Assembly: GCA_964602515.1 (NCBI GenBank)
Contig: CAZRRJ010000006.1
Location: forward strand, 1 to 64,000
Reading direction: 5' to 3'
Source of the DNA: Carboxylicivirga sp964602515
GTDB taxonomy: Bacteria > Bacteroidota > Bacteroidia > Bacteroidales > Marinilabiliaceae
Length of the DNA: 64,000 bases
Positions 9,199 to 18,117 of the stretch are shown piece after piece. The notes below the pieces were generated by a model. The model was not told the origin of the DNA, did no database searches, and worked only from the letters and a program-made list of their open reading frames with translations. The position numbers and the translations under genes were made by a program. Every line of letters begins with the position of its first letter. Positions within the stretch are counted from its first letter, which is position 1.

Positions 9199-10005
9199 AT
9201 GAAGTGGATAACAAGCAGCTTACTCGGAATTTTTATACACTTTTCTCTTTTAGCATCGCAAGAGGAAAAGAAAGACACCACTTATATCCCTCCCTATACT
9301 ATAACTGATCATCAGGCATACCAAGGAGGTGAGCAATTAACATTCACCCTGAACTACGGTTTTGTTACAGGTGGTAAATGCTACCTTACTGTTAAAGACA
9401 CGGTATATAAAAACATTCATGTACATCATGTTACAGGACATGGAGTTACAATAGGATTAGCTGATGTTTTATATAAAATTCGAGATCGCTATGAGAGTTA
9501 TATTGATATAAATACCAATGAACCACTTAAAGCAGTAAGAAGTATTCGTGAAGGACGATACCGGTATTATAATGAAGTAGAATATCTTAGGGATTCTTTA
9601 CAGGTATTATCTAAAAAATCAGGCATTCATAATGTACAGGAAGGTATTCTGGATATCTTATCGGCTTTTTACTTTGCACGTAACCACAAATTTAATGATA
9701 ATTTGAAAGTAAACGAAGTAATTGAGTTTATGACTTATTTTTCTGATGAAAATTTTCCATTACGCATCCGGTACAAAGGAATAGAGGTAATTAAAACTGA
9801 TTTTGGCAAAATCGAATGTTATAAATTTTCGCCTGTCACAGAAGTCGGTCGTTCTTTTAAAACTGAAGATGATATGCATGTATGGATATCACGGGATGCA
9901 AACAGAATACCCATCCTTGTTAAGTTTAACCTGGCAGTTGGCTCATTTACATGCAACCTGGAAAAATTTAAAGGTTTAAAACATCCTTTTACAAGTGTTA
10001 GGTAA
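9199..10005 (+). CDS. Exported DUF3108 domain protein
   Basis: A 268-residue protein with a signal peptide (MKWITSSLLGIFIHFSLLAS) and a full DUF3108-type beta-rich body. YQGGEQLTFTLNYGFVTGGKCYLTV opens the domain, RYESYIDINTNEPLKAVRSIREGRY lies mid-domain, and DDMHVWISRDANRIPILVKF closes it. DUF3108 proteins are periplasmic or envelope proteins of unknown biochemical role, common in Bacteroidota. It stands alone between tsaB and efp; a promoter for efp follows it. No catalytic residues can be argued. Confidence 0.88.
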   Translation: MKWITSSLLGIFIHFSLLASQEEKKDTTYIPPYTITDHQAYQGGEQLTFTLNYGFVTGGKCYLTVKDTVYKNIHVHHVTGHGVTIGLADVLYKIRDRYESYIDINTNEPLKAVRSIREGRYRYYNEVEYLRDSLQVLSKKSGIHNVQEGILDILSAFYFARNHKFNDNLKVNEVIEFMTYFSDENFPLRIRYKGIEVIKTDFGKIECYKFSPVTEVGRSFKTEDDMHVWISRDANRIPILVKFNLAVGSFTCNLEKFKGLKHPFTSVR

Positions 10006-10105
10006 TAATTATAAATTATTACATTAACCTTTTAGTAATAAACTGGTAAGATTCAAGAGATCTTTATTGAATTTCAGTCAATACCTCTTTATTTCGTCAT
10101 CTCAG

Positions 10106-10136
10106 TTCGTTATTTACACTAATTAGCTTACTTTTG
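10106..10136 (+). promoter_or_regulatory. Promoter of efp (Bacteroidota consensus)
   Basis: TTCG at 10106-10109, a 19-base spacer and TACTTTTG at 10129-10136 match the Bacteroidota promoter TTTG-N19-TAnnTTTG with one change in the -33 box. The efp ATG lies 40 bases downstream, giving a short leader. Confidence 0.7.
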
Positions 10137-10175
10137 CAGCGTTTGTAGATAATAAATAATCACAATTTCAATATT

Positions 10176-10742
10176 ATGGCAAGTACTGCTGATTTTAAAA
10201 ATGGTATGTGTATTGAGTACAACGGACAATTATTTTTCATTGTACAATTTCAACACGTTAAACCGGGTAAGGGTGCCGCATTTGTAAGAACTAAACTTAA
10301 GAATGTTTCTACTGGTAAGGTAATTGATAATACGTTTAATGCTGGTGTAAAAATTACTGAAGCTCGTGTAGAACGCCGTCCGCACCAGTTCCTTTATAAA
10401 GATGATATGGGTTATCACTTTATGAATGCTGAAACCTTTGAACAAGTACCTATTGAGGAAAGCTTAATCGAAAACAAGGATCTTTTGAGCGATGGTATGG
10501 ATGTAGAAGTATTGTATCATGCTGAAACTGAAACTCCTTTAATGGTGAATCTTCCTATGAATGTTATTTTTGAAGTAACATATACAGAACCGGGTGTTCG
10601 TGGAGATACATCATCAACCAACTCATTAAAACAAGCAACTATTAGCACTGGAGCAATCATTATGGTTCCTTTATTTGTTAACACTGGTGACAAAATTAAG
10701 ATTGACACCCGAGATAACTCATACATTGAGCGGGTAAAATAA
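10176..10742 (+). CDS. efp: Elongation factor P
   Basis: A 188-residue, full-length EF-P that rescues ribosomes stalled at polyproline. Its three beta-barrel domains are recognisable: residues 1-65 carry the tip loop KPGKGAAF with Lys32 at the position that is modified in other species, the middle OB domain starts near 66, and the C-terminal domain contains GVRGDTSSTNSLKQATISTGA and the ending KIDTRDNSYIERVK. Single-gene unit with its own promoter and a hairpin after the stop. Confidence 0.97.
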   Translation: MASTADFKNGMCIEYNGQLFFIVQFQHVKPGKGAAFVRTKLKNVSTGKVIDNTFNAGVKITEARVERRPHQFLYKDDMGYHFMNAETFEQVPIEESLIENKDLLSDGMDVEVLYHAETETPLMVNLPMNVIFEVTYTEPGVRGDTSSTNSLKQATISTGAIIMVPLFVNTGDKIKIDTRDNSYIERVK

Positions 10743-10766
10743 TACTACTTCAGTAATCTTTTATTT

Positions 10767-10816
10767 CCCTGCTATAATTCCATTAGGTATTGATTAGTAA
10801 TGACATTATAGCAGGG
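10767..10816 (+). terminator. Long-loop hairpin after efp, likely terminator
   Basis: CCCTGCTATAAT and ATTATAGCAGGG form a perfect 12-base-pair stem around a 26-base loop, 24 bases after efp. The following bases are T/A-rich (CTATTTTATAATAG) rather than a clean T run, so terminator function is likely but not certain. Confidence 0.6.
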
Positions 10817-10902
10817 CTATTTTATAATAGGTTGCCTATTATAAATTTTAGTCCCTTTTATAGGTTTTTTTTAATACCTTAGCTGGCAAGAGTTAGCGAT
10901 TT

Positions 10903-12135
10903 ATGGTTACGCATTTGAAAAAAAAACGGCTTCGTTTATATAAGGATCGATTAAATATTATCCTTGATATTGCGCAAACTATTAATGAAGATCATTCCAT
11001 TGAAGATTTACTTTCTGAATTTGAAATTCTCTTACGTGAAGAACTTGAAGTTGGTAAGATATTAGTTTTCACTTTAACTGATGACGAGTGGAAGAACCTG
11101 CTTGTTTCCGGTGTTACTGCTGAAGAAGCTGAACTTATTGATGTAAAAACAGATTTGCTTCAATATGATACAATTGAGAGTATAACATTATCGCATCCGC
11201 CTAACTTAAAAGGATTTGATGCAGTAATTCCCCTTTTTCACCGATACAAAGCAATTGGCTATGTACTTATTGGCGATATAGAGGAAGAGCAGCAAGGTAT
11301 TAGCCCAACCATTAAGCATTTGAAATTAATCCAAATTATCTCTAACCTTATAATTGTATTTGTTGAAAACAAAAGGATGCAACAAGCCTTACTTGAGCAA
11401 GAAGCAATTAAGAAAGAGATGGAACTGGCTTCTAAAATTCAGAACCAACTTGTTCCTAGCAAACATCAGTTGCCTAAAACCAAAAGGTTAGAAATACACA
11501 CATACTATCAACCGCACATGGGGGTTGGAGGTGATTACTACGATGCATTTCAACTATCACGTAATACTATTGGTTTCTGCATTGCTGATGTATCTGGTAA
11601 AGGAATGTCTGCAGCAATGCTGATGTCTAATTTTCAGGCTGTTATTCGCTCACAGTTTTCGTACAGCTGTAATCTCAAAAAACTGGTTCACCAACTTAAT
11701 GCCCGCGTTAACGAGAGCGCTAATAATGAAAAGTTTATAACACTCTTTATTGGTAGGTATAATCTTATTACGCGACGTTTATCATATGTTAATGCCGGCC
11801 ACTTACCTCCACTATTGTATGATGCCAGAAAACAAGGTTTGATTCATTTAGAAGATGGATGTATTGGATTAGGCATGCTTGATTTTATTCCATCAATAGA
11901 AGTGGGTAAAATTTATATTCCAAAAGGTTCAAAACTATTGGCATTTACCGATGGACTTGTTGAGCTAGATGATGGACACCAAGTAGAATCAGGTTCAGAA
12001 GAGGTTGAAGAGAGTTTAAACAACAATCATCCACTAGAGCAGAATTTCCAAAAATTACGGACAATAATTGATCGGATTGATGAAAATGGCGCTGCCTTTG
12101 ATGATATTTCGCTGATCGGGCTTGAGTTTAAATAG
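10903..12135 (+). CDS. SpoIIE/RsbU-type PP2C protein phosphatase
   Basis: A 410-residue cytoplasmic serine/threonine phosphatase of the RsbU/SpoIIE class. Residues about 20-165 look like a GAF-type input domain, followed by a helical linker (KRMQQALLEQEAIKKEMELASKIQNQLVP). The PP2C domain starts near 195 with metal-binding motifs GGDYYD, IADVSGKGMSAAMLMS, NAGHLPPLLYD and LLAFTDGLVEL. RsbU-like enzymes act in partner-switching with anti-sigma antagonists, but no STAS protein or RsbW-type kinase is encoded nearby, so the substrate is unknown. It is a single gene between two hairpins. Confidence 0.9.
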   Translation: MVTHLKKKRLRLYKDRLNIILDIAQTINEDHSIEDLLSEFEILLREELEVGKILVFTLTDDEWKNLLVSGVTAEEAELIDVKTDLLQYDTIESITLSHPPNLKGFDAVIPLFHRYKAIGYVLIGDIEEEQQGISPTIKHLKLIQIISNLIIVFVENKRMQQALLEQEAIKKEMELASKIQNQLVPSKHQLPKTKRLEIHTYYQPHMGVGGDYYDAFQLSRNTIGFCIADVSGKGMSAAMLMSNFQAVIRSQFSYSCNLKKLVHQLNARVNESANNEKFITLFIGRYNLITRRLSYVNAGHLPPLLYDARKQGLIHLEDGCIGLGMLDFIPSIEVGKIYIPKGSKLLAFTDGLVELDDGHQVESGSEEVEESLNNNHPLEQNFQKLRTIIDRIDENGAAFDDISLIGLEFK

Positions 12136-12310
12136 GTAATTTCAGAAGTTAATGATATTTCTAAAAATTAAGAGGTTAGTCAGAATTGATTATCCTCTTC
12201 TATTATTCATAATTATAAATTAAACTATTATTTACACTTAGTCAACTGAAGAAAGGACTCTCCAAGGCCTTTCTCCCAAATTAACTACTATAATTTTTAA
12301 ATACCCTTAA

Positions 12311-12339
12311 ATAAAAAAACAGACTCAAAAGCCTGTTTT
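12311..12339 (-). terminator. Terminator of tyrS (possibly bidirectional)
   Basis: On the minus strand AAAACAGGCT and AGTCTGTTTT pair around a 4-base loop and are followed by a T run. It lies 12 bases beyond the tyrS stop and may also stop the convergent phosphatase transcript. Confidence 0.8.
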
Positions 12340-12350
12340 CTTCATTATTA

Positions 12351-13643
12351 TTATTCCGCAATTAACAGAAAGTAATTCTTTTTTCCCTTCTGTATTAACA
12401 GGTATTTATCGTTTAATAATGCTGATGCATCAATATTCATCTCTGCATTATTTACTTTTTCTTTATTAATACTCATCCCACCTCCCTTAATGGTTCGGCG
12501 TAACTCTCCTTTAGAAGAAAATACAGAGGCCTCTTCTGCCAGAAGATCAAGCACATTAACTCCTTCTGTAAATAAAGATGCTTTAACACTAAATTGAGGA
12601 ACACCATCAAAAACCGCTAATAATGTTTGCTCATCAATTTTACGTAAAGCTTCGGTAGTGGCTTTACCAAATAAAATCTGTGAAGCTTCAATTGCTGTAT
12701 TATAAGCTTCTTCTGAATGCACCATTATCGTTACCTCTTTAGCTAAACGCTGCTGCAGTATCCTACGGTGTGGCTCCTCACTATGGGTAGCTACCAATTC
12801 ATTTATCTCATCCTGGGAAAGAAGTGTGAAGATTTTGATATACTTTTCAGCATCTTCATCCGATGTATTTAACCAAAACTGGTAAAATGAATATGGAGAT
12901 GTGCGTTCTGGATCTAACCAAACATTACCTGATTCAGTCTTACCAAACTTCTTACCATCCGCTTTTTTTATCAATGGGCAAGTCATAGCAAAAGCATCAC
13001 CACTTCCGGTTCTTCGGATTAATTCTGTTCCTGTAGTAATATTGCCCCACTGGTCTGAACCGCCCATCTGAAGCTTGCAATTCATTGTTTTATGCAAATG
13101 AAGAAAATCCGTTCCCTGCACAAGTTGATATGTAAACTCAGTAAAGGATAAACCTGTTTTATAACTGCCATCTAATCGTTTCTTCACTGAATCTTTGGAC
13201 ATCATATAGTTTACTGTAATATGTTTCCCAATATCACGAATAAACCCAAGGAAAGAAAAATCTTTCATCCAATCGTAATTATTAACCATTACTGCTGCAT
13301 TTTTCGCATCAGAATCAAAATCCAGAAACTTTGAAATCTGCTTTTTTAATGCGTTCTGATTGTGACGCAGTTGTGTTTCATCCAACAAGTTTCGTTCATC
13401 AGATTTTCCCGAAGGGTCACCAATCATTCCTGTTGCACCGCCAACCAAAACAATTGGCTTATGCCCTGCAACCTGGAGATGTTTAAGCATCATTACACCA
13501 ACAAGATGACCAATATGCAAGGAGTCTGCTGTTGGATCAATTCCAACATATCCTGTAGTTACTTCCTTTTCTAACTGCTCTTCAGTACCCGGCATGATGT
13601 CATGTATCATACCTCTCCACCTTAGTTCTTCAACAAAATTCAT
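12351..13643 (-). CDS. tyrS: Tyrosine--tRNA ligase
   Basis: A 430-residue class I aminoacyl-tRNA synthetase of the TyrRS-I type. It has the HIGH motif at residues 43-46 (within PTADSLHIGHLVG), GGSDQWGNITTG in the tyrosine-binding pocket, and KFGKT near residue 231 as the KMSKS-equivalent loop. An S4-like RNA-binding domain occupies the last 70 residues (SSKGELRRTIKGGGMSINKEKV). Length is normal. No T-box or obvious attenuator was seen upstream. It is transcribed alone, convergent with the SpoIIE-type phosphatase. Confidence 0.97.
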   Translation of the reverse strand: MNFVEELRWRGMIHDIMPGTEEQLEKEVTTGYVGIDPTADSLHIGHLVGVMMLKHLQVAGHKPIVLVGGATGMIGDPSGKSDERNLLDETQLRHNQNALKKQISKFLDFDSDAKNAAVMVNNYDWMKDFSFLGFIRDIGKHITVNYMMSKDSVKKRLDGSYKTGLSFTEFTYQLVQGTDFLHLHKTMNCKLQMGGSDQWGNITTGTELIRRTGSGDAFAMTCPLIKKADGKKFGKTESGNVWLDPERTSPYSFYQFWLNTSDEDAEKYIKIFTLLSQDEINELVATHSEEPHRRILQQRLAKEVTIMVHSEEAYNTAIEASQILFGKATTEALRKIDEQTLLAVFDGVPQFSVKASLFTEGVNVLDLLAEEASVFSSKGELRRTIKGGGMSINKEKVNNAEMNIDASALLNDKYLLIQKGKKNYFLLIAE

Positions 13644-14486
13644 GGTAAATGCTTTATTTATGGCCTGTTAACAGACAAATTATATATGATTTAAGAATAA
13701 TCGTACAAAGATAATAAAATCCAACATGGAAGTGCTTTTCAAATTCAAACTAAAATAAATCTACATATAAATGATTAAATTATGATATTGATTAAGTTCA
13801 TAATGAGTAGAATAAGCTATATTCATAATAACTAGAGATCGATATAAAATTAAGGTGACAGAAAGTAATGTTTATGCCATATTTGTGGTGTGTATTTTAA
13901 AATAATAGTGGAATATTATAAGAATTTTCAGGTCAAAGACGGTATAAGCAATACTATTGCATAGCAAACACTGTCTAATAACCAACAACTATTTTCCCAT
14001 TTACAAACTGCCAACTTCCTGTTAATCGCTGGAACTTATTCTGAAAAACTATGATAACAATTTAATTCCTTTGATACAAACTATGGTTACAAGGTGACTA
14101 TTTGATCAGGAATCATAAATAACATTAGCTAACCGATAATAAAGTCTTTAATACTTGCGGAATACACCTAGATATTGTTAGTAACAACACTCAAATCAAT
14201 ACTATATCCTTTAAAGTTCTAATTTTATACCAATTTGATTATGGTATGCGGATTGGATCGTAGACTATTTTTTATTTTTCAAAGCGAGAAATTTTAAAAC
14301 AGCTATAGTTACGGTGTAACTTATCAAGGCAGTAGAAACAGAAAAGAATCCAGTTTAATATACTGTATAATGTGGTTAATTTGGCATTACACAGAGTTAC
14401 AGTTTGCTGGTAAAAAAGTACATATAGTATCAATTCTAATTAATTACTTAACTTTACAGCAAACACCTAAATTTAAACCACTCAGT
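13644..14486. other. Gene-poor intergenic stretch
   Basis: About 840 bases with no supported gene. Open frames are short and low-complexity, and the AT content is higher than in neighbouring genes. No hairpin with a T run, tRNA or clear transposase fragment was found. An ATG at 14370 extends the next gene's frame to the left, but that extension lacks any credible protein character. Confidence 0.4.
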
Positions 14487-14912
14487 ATGTTAAACAACAA
14501 AACATTTATAACAATACTATTATTAGTGCTTTGTAGCTTTATAGCAAATGCACAATTTAATAATTATAGCAAACCTGATTCTCTACAAAAAGTAACAGAA
14601 CTAAGTTTAGACCTTAAACTTCACTATCAACCTATCTATTTATCAATCAATTCAGGTGAGCTCACAAAAAACACACGTAACATCTATTTATTTAATCAGA
14701 TGGGTATGTATGAGCAATATAGTGTTAATAGTGTTAATGGCCTAAATAGCTATATGCTCCAACCTTACAAAGCATATGTTCCTACCGGATTTATTAATTA
14801 TAACGGTAATAATATCAATAGGGACAGTTTTAATCCACATGGATCAAATGATATAGGAAATGCCCTGATAAATGGTTTTATAAATGGTATCATTTTAGGT
14901 AATAAATATTAA
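14487..14912 (+). CDS. Small exported protein of unknown function
   Basis: A 141-residue protein starting at the ATG at 14487, chosen because it begins directly with a signal peptide (MLNNKTFITILLLVLCSFIANAQ, cleavage after A-Q). An upstream in-frame ATG at 14370 would bury this signal. The mature part is rich in N, Y, S and L. It contains LQPYKAYVPTGFINYNGNN and ends with INGFINGIILGNKY, a glycine-rich hydrophobic tail that may touch the membrane. No family was recognised. It is followed after 60 bases by another exported protein, and the two may be co-expressed. Confidence 0.6.
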   Translation: MLNNKTFITILLLVLCSFIANAQFNNYSKPDSLQKVTELSLDLKLHYQPIYLSINSGELTKNTRNIYLFNQMGMYEQYSVNSVNGLNSYMLQPYKAYVPTGFINYNGNNINRDSFNPHGSNDIGNALINGFINGIILGNKY

Positions 14913-14972
14913 AGACTCTCCCTCTTCCCGCCCTGTTATTTTCAATAACTAACTATTAAATTTTAAAGAAAA

Positions 14973-15551
14973 ATGAAGAAGGTATTCATTTTTGCGATAG
15001 CATTTTTATCATTAAATGTAGTAGCACAGCAGGAACACAACAAACAGACAACAGGCCATGTAATTGGTCATGAAAATGAAAACCACGGTAGACACAAAAT
15101 TTCCCTCTACAGTGGTTTCACCCATATTTCATCTGCTTTTTACGAGCATGAAACACATGAAGAAAGTACAGGAAAATGGGTGCCAACAATAGGATTGGAT
15201 TATTATTACACATTAAATCATAAATGGGAAGTTGGTATTATTGGTGATATTGAATTAGACCAATATTACATAAAAACGAACTTGTATGATGAGCTGGAAC
15301 GAAACAATGTGGTTGTATTCTCTGCCATTGGAAAGTATAAACCAATAAATCGCTTGGGTATACTTGCCGGCCCCGGTATTGAATGGGAGTTTAAAAGGCA
15401 TGATACTGAATCGTTTTTTGTACTTAAAACAGGCATTGAATATGAGGTAGCTATAGAGAATGGATGGGAGTTAACTCCTGTTTTTACTTACGATTTTAAA
15501 GAGGAATATAGTGCTTATGCATTTGGTATTACTATCGGAAAAAGATTTTAA
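14973..15551 (+). CDS. Small outer-membrane beta-barrel-like protein with histidine-rich N-terminus
   Basis: A 192-residue protein with a signal peptide (MKKVFIFAIAFLSLNVVAQ) and a mature part made of alternating polar and aromatic strands. Examples are KISLYSGFTHISSAFY, WVPTIGLDYYYTL, WEVGIIGDIELDQYYI and YAFGITIGKRF; the last ends in an aromatic residue, as outer-membrane barrels do. About eight strands are plausible, the size of small OmpA/OmpW-like barrels. The first 25 mature residues hold five histidines (EHNKQTTGHVIGHENENHGR), which could bind metal; this is inference only. No specific family was recognised. Confidence 0.65.
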   Translation: MKKVFIFAIAFLSLNVVAQQEHNKQTTGHVIGHENENHGRHKISLYSGFTHISSAFYEHETHEESTGKWVPTIGLDYYYTLNHKWEVGIIGDIELDQYYIKTNLYDELERNNVVVFSAIGKYKPINRLGILAGPGIEWEFKRHDTESFFVLKTGIEYEVAIENGWELTPVFTYDFKEEYSAYAFGITIGKRF

Positions 15552-16586
15552 GTCGTTATTTTATCCATTATTCAATGAAATGGGGCTTATGCCTAAATTT
15601 ATTTTGGGGTATCCATAGATAATACACAACTCTAACTATTAACCATCATCATATTAAGCACTCAACAACCTATAAGACAAGTCCTTTTTCCAATCATCGG
15701 GGTTTACTTTTTTCTATTAAGATAATTTTCAGCTTGTAATAAGCATTTTCTTACCAGATACAAGTTACGAAGATTAAGGACACATGTATCAGGAAAAATT
15801 CTGTTTTATTTTGTTTCCTGGTACTTTGTACTTAATTCTTTTTGATTAAATCCAATACAAATTAAAATCTTCAATCAAATTCTTATTTCGAGCTCAGGTT
15901 AAACAGAATTAAAGCCCGAACAAAGGGTACTAAATCTTTTTGGATATTTATAGATATCCATGTCGGTAATGCTCTTGAAAAAGAAAAGCTAATCAATTAT
16001 CAAAAGCCACTTAAACCTTTTATCTATAACAACTTCAATCAATGAAATTAGTATGATTTAATTGTAACTAAAATATTTTGGTCGATGATTTAAGTTATGA
16101 TTACAAAAGAGGATAATCCATAAAGATTAACCTCATACATTTCTTTTTTCAACGTTACTTCTGAAATTGTCTACTTATTCTTAACTACAAGGAATAGCAA
16201 CTCCCCATTACAGGGAATACAAACGAATATAAAAATGCAAGGTAGCAAAACGTACAGAGAACCTGTCACCTGGAGGTAAAAGACTGGATTTTCAATACGT
16301 CAAAGAGTTATATCCATCCAGTTGTAAAAGGTAAAGAAACTCAAATTGTTGGGTTTGGAGCCAAGGTTAAATCAGAATCTTATAGAAGTATGATTATTTC
16401 TGGAATTGCCTACTTTTAAAACTGATTATCACCATAAAAACAAAAAGCGTAAATTTCATTTTAATGTACAAGTAGTATAATGAAACAAAGAAGCCAGCGT
16501 TGATCCATCTTTTTTGTTAATGGTTTCTACATTAAATAGCTATATTTATATGTATGTTTTAATTTTGCTCACATAAACCTCATGTT
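15552..16586. other. Intergenic stretch containing decayed mobile DNA
   Basis: About 1 kb without an intact gene. A short transposase remnant is present near 16.3 kb (listed separately). The rest shows only broken frames; the flanks of the remnant are too degraded to find inverted repeats. Confidence 0.5.
16282..16372 (+). pseudogene. Remnant of an IS5/IS1182-like transposase
   Basis: Reading from 16282 gives SKSYIHPVVKGKETQIVGFG followed by AKVK. This resembles the conserved segment of IS1182/IS5-group DDE transposases (SISQPYVRPIVRGKxxxxxEFGAKV). An in-frame stop lies upstream (TAG near 16243) and another at about 16419, and the flanking frame loses similarity. It is a decayed fragment of an insertion sequence, probably a few per cent of the original gene. 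The family assignment rests on one motif read by eye. Confidence 0.55.
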
Positions 16587-18050
16587 ATGCGTAAATTTTC
16601 TGCTCTCATTATTATACCCCTCATTTCTCTTCCGCATGCTTTTTCGCAAGATTCTAAGTTCAAGGATAAATTCCTCAATTCTATTTCGGAAGAAAACCTA
16701 AAAAAGCATGTGTATGCTCTTGCTTCCGACAGCCTGAAAGGACGAAACACTGGTTCGGAAGAAGAACAAAAGGCTGCCGAATATATCGCTCTTCATTTTG
16801 AGAAGTATGGATTAAAACCATACAATGATTCTTCTTATTATCAATCTATAGGTTTATGGACCTGGCACTGGGATAACTTCTCAATCAAGGCCAATAAACA
16901 AGAGTTAAAGCACTATGAAGATGTTGTATATTTAAGTTCATCTCCTATAGAAGATAAAATCGATGCGAAGTGTATATTTATAGGCAATGGTTCTGATAGT
17001 ATTATTGATAACCTCAAGCTGAATGGTAAAATTGTTTTTGCAACGGTAAATGATTTGAGAAGCTGGTACCATATTGCCAGCATTACTAAACGCCGAGGTG
17101 CAGTAGCCATTTTCCTTATACATGATTCAAGTAAAAGTGAATTTACGGAGTTAAGTAAGGAAATACAATCCTCTCACCAACAAGCGCCTGTATATCGTAC
17201 TAAACCAGTATTTAGTCGTAATCTCACCAAGGCTTTTGCTGTTAACCATTCAGTGGCCAGATCCTTTTTCGGCATTTCCGCCGATAGCTTAACCCGTTTT
17301 ACCTCTGCTTGCCAAATAAAAAAATTGCCCCAACCAAAACTCTCTCTTTATTGCCCTGCAATTGTTGAAAAAGCTAACGCCAATAATGTTATTGGGTATA
17401 TAGCAGGCAAGACAATAACGAACGAAACGCTTGTTATCTCAGCACATTACGACCATATTGGAAAAAAAAACAATGGAATAGCATATGGTGCAGACGATAA
17501 TGCCAGTGGTACAGCGGCTGTTCTTGAACTGGCTAAAGCTCTTTCTCCTTTAAAAAATAAATTAGATAAGAATATTGTTTTCCTTGCTACTTCCGGTGAA
17601 GAAAAAGGTTTACTCGGTGCTTTTTACTTTGCTGATCATCCTAACGAACACAAGTTTAATATCTGTGCTAATATTAACATTGATATGATTGGGCGGCTCG
17701 ATTCCACTCATAAATCAAACTATATTTATACTATTGGTAATCCTTATTATCCTGAATTTGACTCTTTGGTAAATGTGGCTAATGCAATGATTGAGCCACT
17801 TACCATACAGTATGATTACAATAAATCACAGGGTTTTGGTAATATGCTCAATCTATCGGATCATTATGCTTTTCACCGAAAAGGCATTCCTATTTTAGCT
17901 TTTTTTAGCGGATTGCACAAAGATTATCACCAGATAAGCGATACTCCGGATAAAATTAATTACAAGGAAATGCAACAACGAGTTAAATTAATATTTACCA
18001 CCACCTTTTTAGCTGCTCAAAAATCAGCTTTTATACCACAAACTGACTAA
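16587..18050 (+). CDS. Exported M28-family zinc metallopeptidase
   Basis: A 487-residue protein with a signal peptide (MRKFSALIIIPLISLPHAFS). The N-terminal helix region contains HVYALASDSLKGRNTGSEEE, typical of Bacteroidota M28 aminopeptidases, and residues about 130-260 form an inserted PA-like region. The catalytic domain starts near 270 with the zinc ligands visible: SAHYDHIG (His about 286), GADDNASGTAA, TSGEEKGLLG, NIDMIGRLD and SDHYAFHRKGIP. It should release N-terminal residues from peptides in the periplasm or outside. The peptide transporter gene that follows fits a peptide-use role. Confidence 0.92.
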   Translation: MRKFSALIIIPLISLPHAFSQDSKFKDKFLNSISEENLKKHVYALASDSLKGRNTGSEEEQKAAEYIALHFEKYGLKPYNDSSYYQSIGLWTWHWDNFSIKANKQELKHYEDVVYLSSSPIEDKIDAKCIFIGNGSDSIIDNLKLNGKIVFATVNDLRSWYHIASITKRRGAVAIFLIHDSSKSEFTELSKEIQSSHQQAPVYRTKPVFSRNLTKAFAVNHSVARSFFGISADSLTRFTSACQIKKLPQPKLSLYCPAIVEKANANNVIGYIAGKTITNETLVISAHYDHIGKKNNGIAYGADDNASGTAAVLELAKALSPLKNKLDKNIVFLATSGEEKGLLGAFYFADHPNEHKFNICANINIDMIGRLDSTHKSNYIYTIGNPYYPEFDSLVNVANAMIEPLTIQYDYNKSQGFGNMLNLSDHYAFHRKGIPILAFFSGLHKDYHQISDTPDKINYKEMQQRVKLIFTTTFLAAQKSAFIPQTD

Positions 18051-18055
18051 TCCCA

Positions 18056-18086
18056 TTTGGTTTATACCAGAAAGAAACTATTTTAG
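18056..18086 (+). promoter_or_regulatory. Promoter of the POT-like transporter
   Basis: TTTG at 18056-18059, a 19-base spacer and TATTTTAG at 18079-18086 match the Bacteroidota consensus with one change in the -7 box. The gene starts 31 bases downstream, so it can be transcribed apart from the peptidase gene. Confidence 0.65.
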
Positions 18087-18117
18087 CCCTTTCTGAAAAC
18101 AACTAATTGTATAAAAT

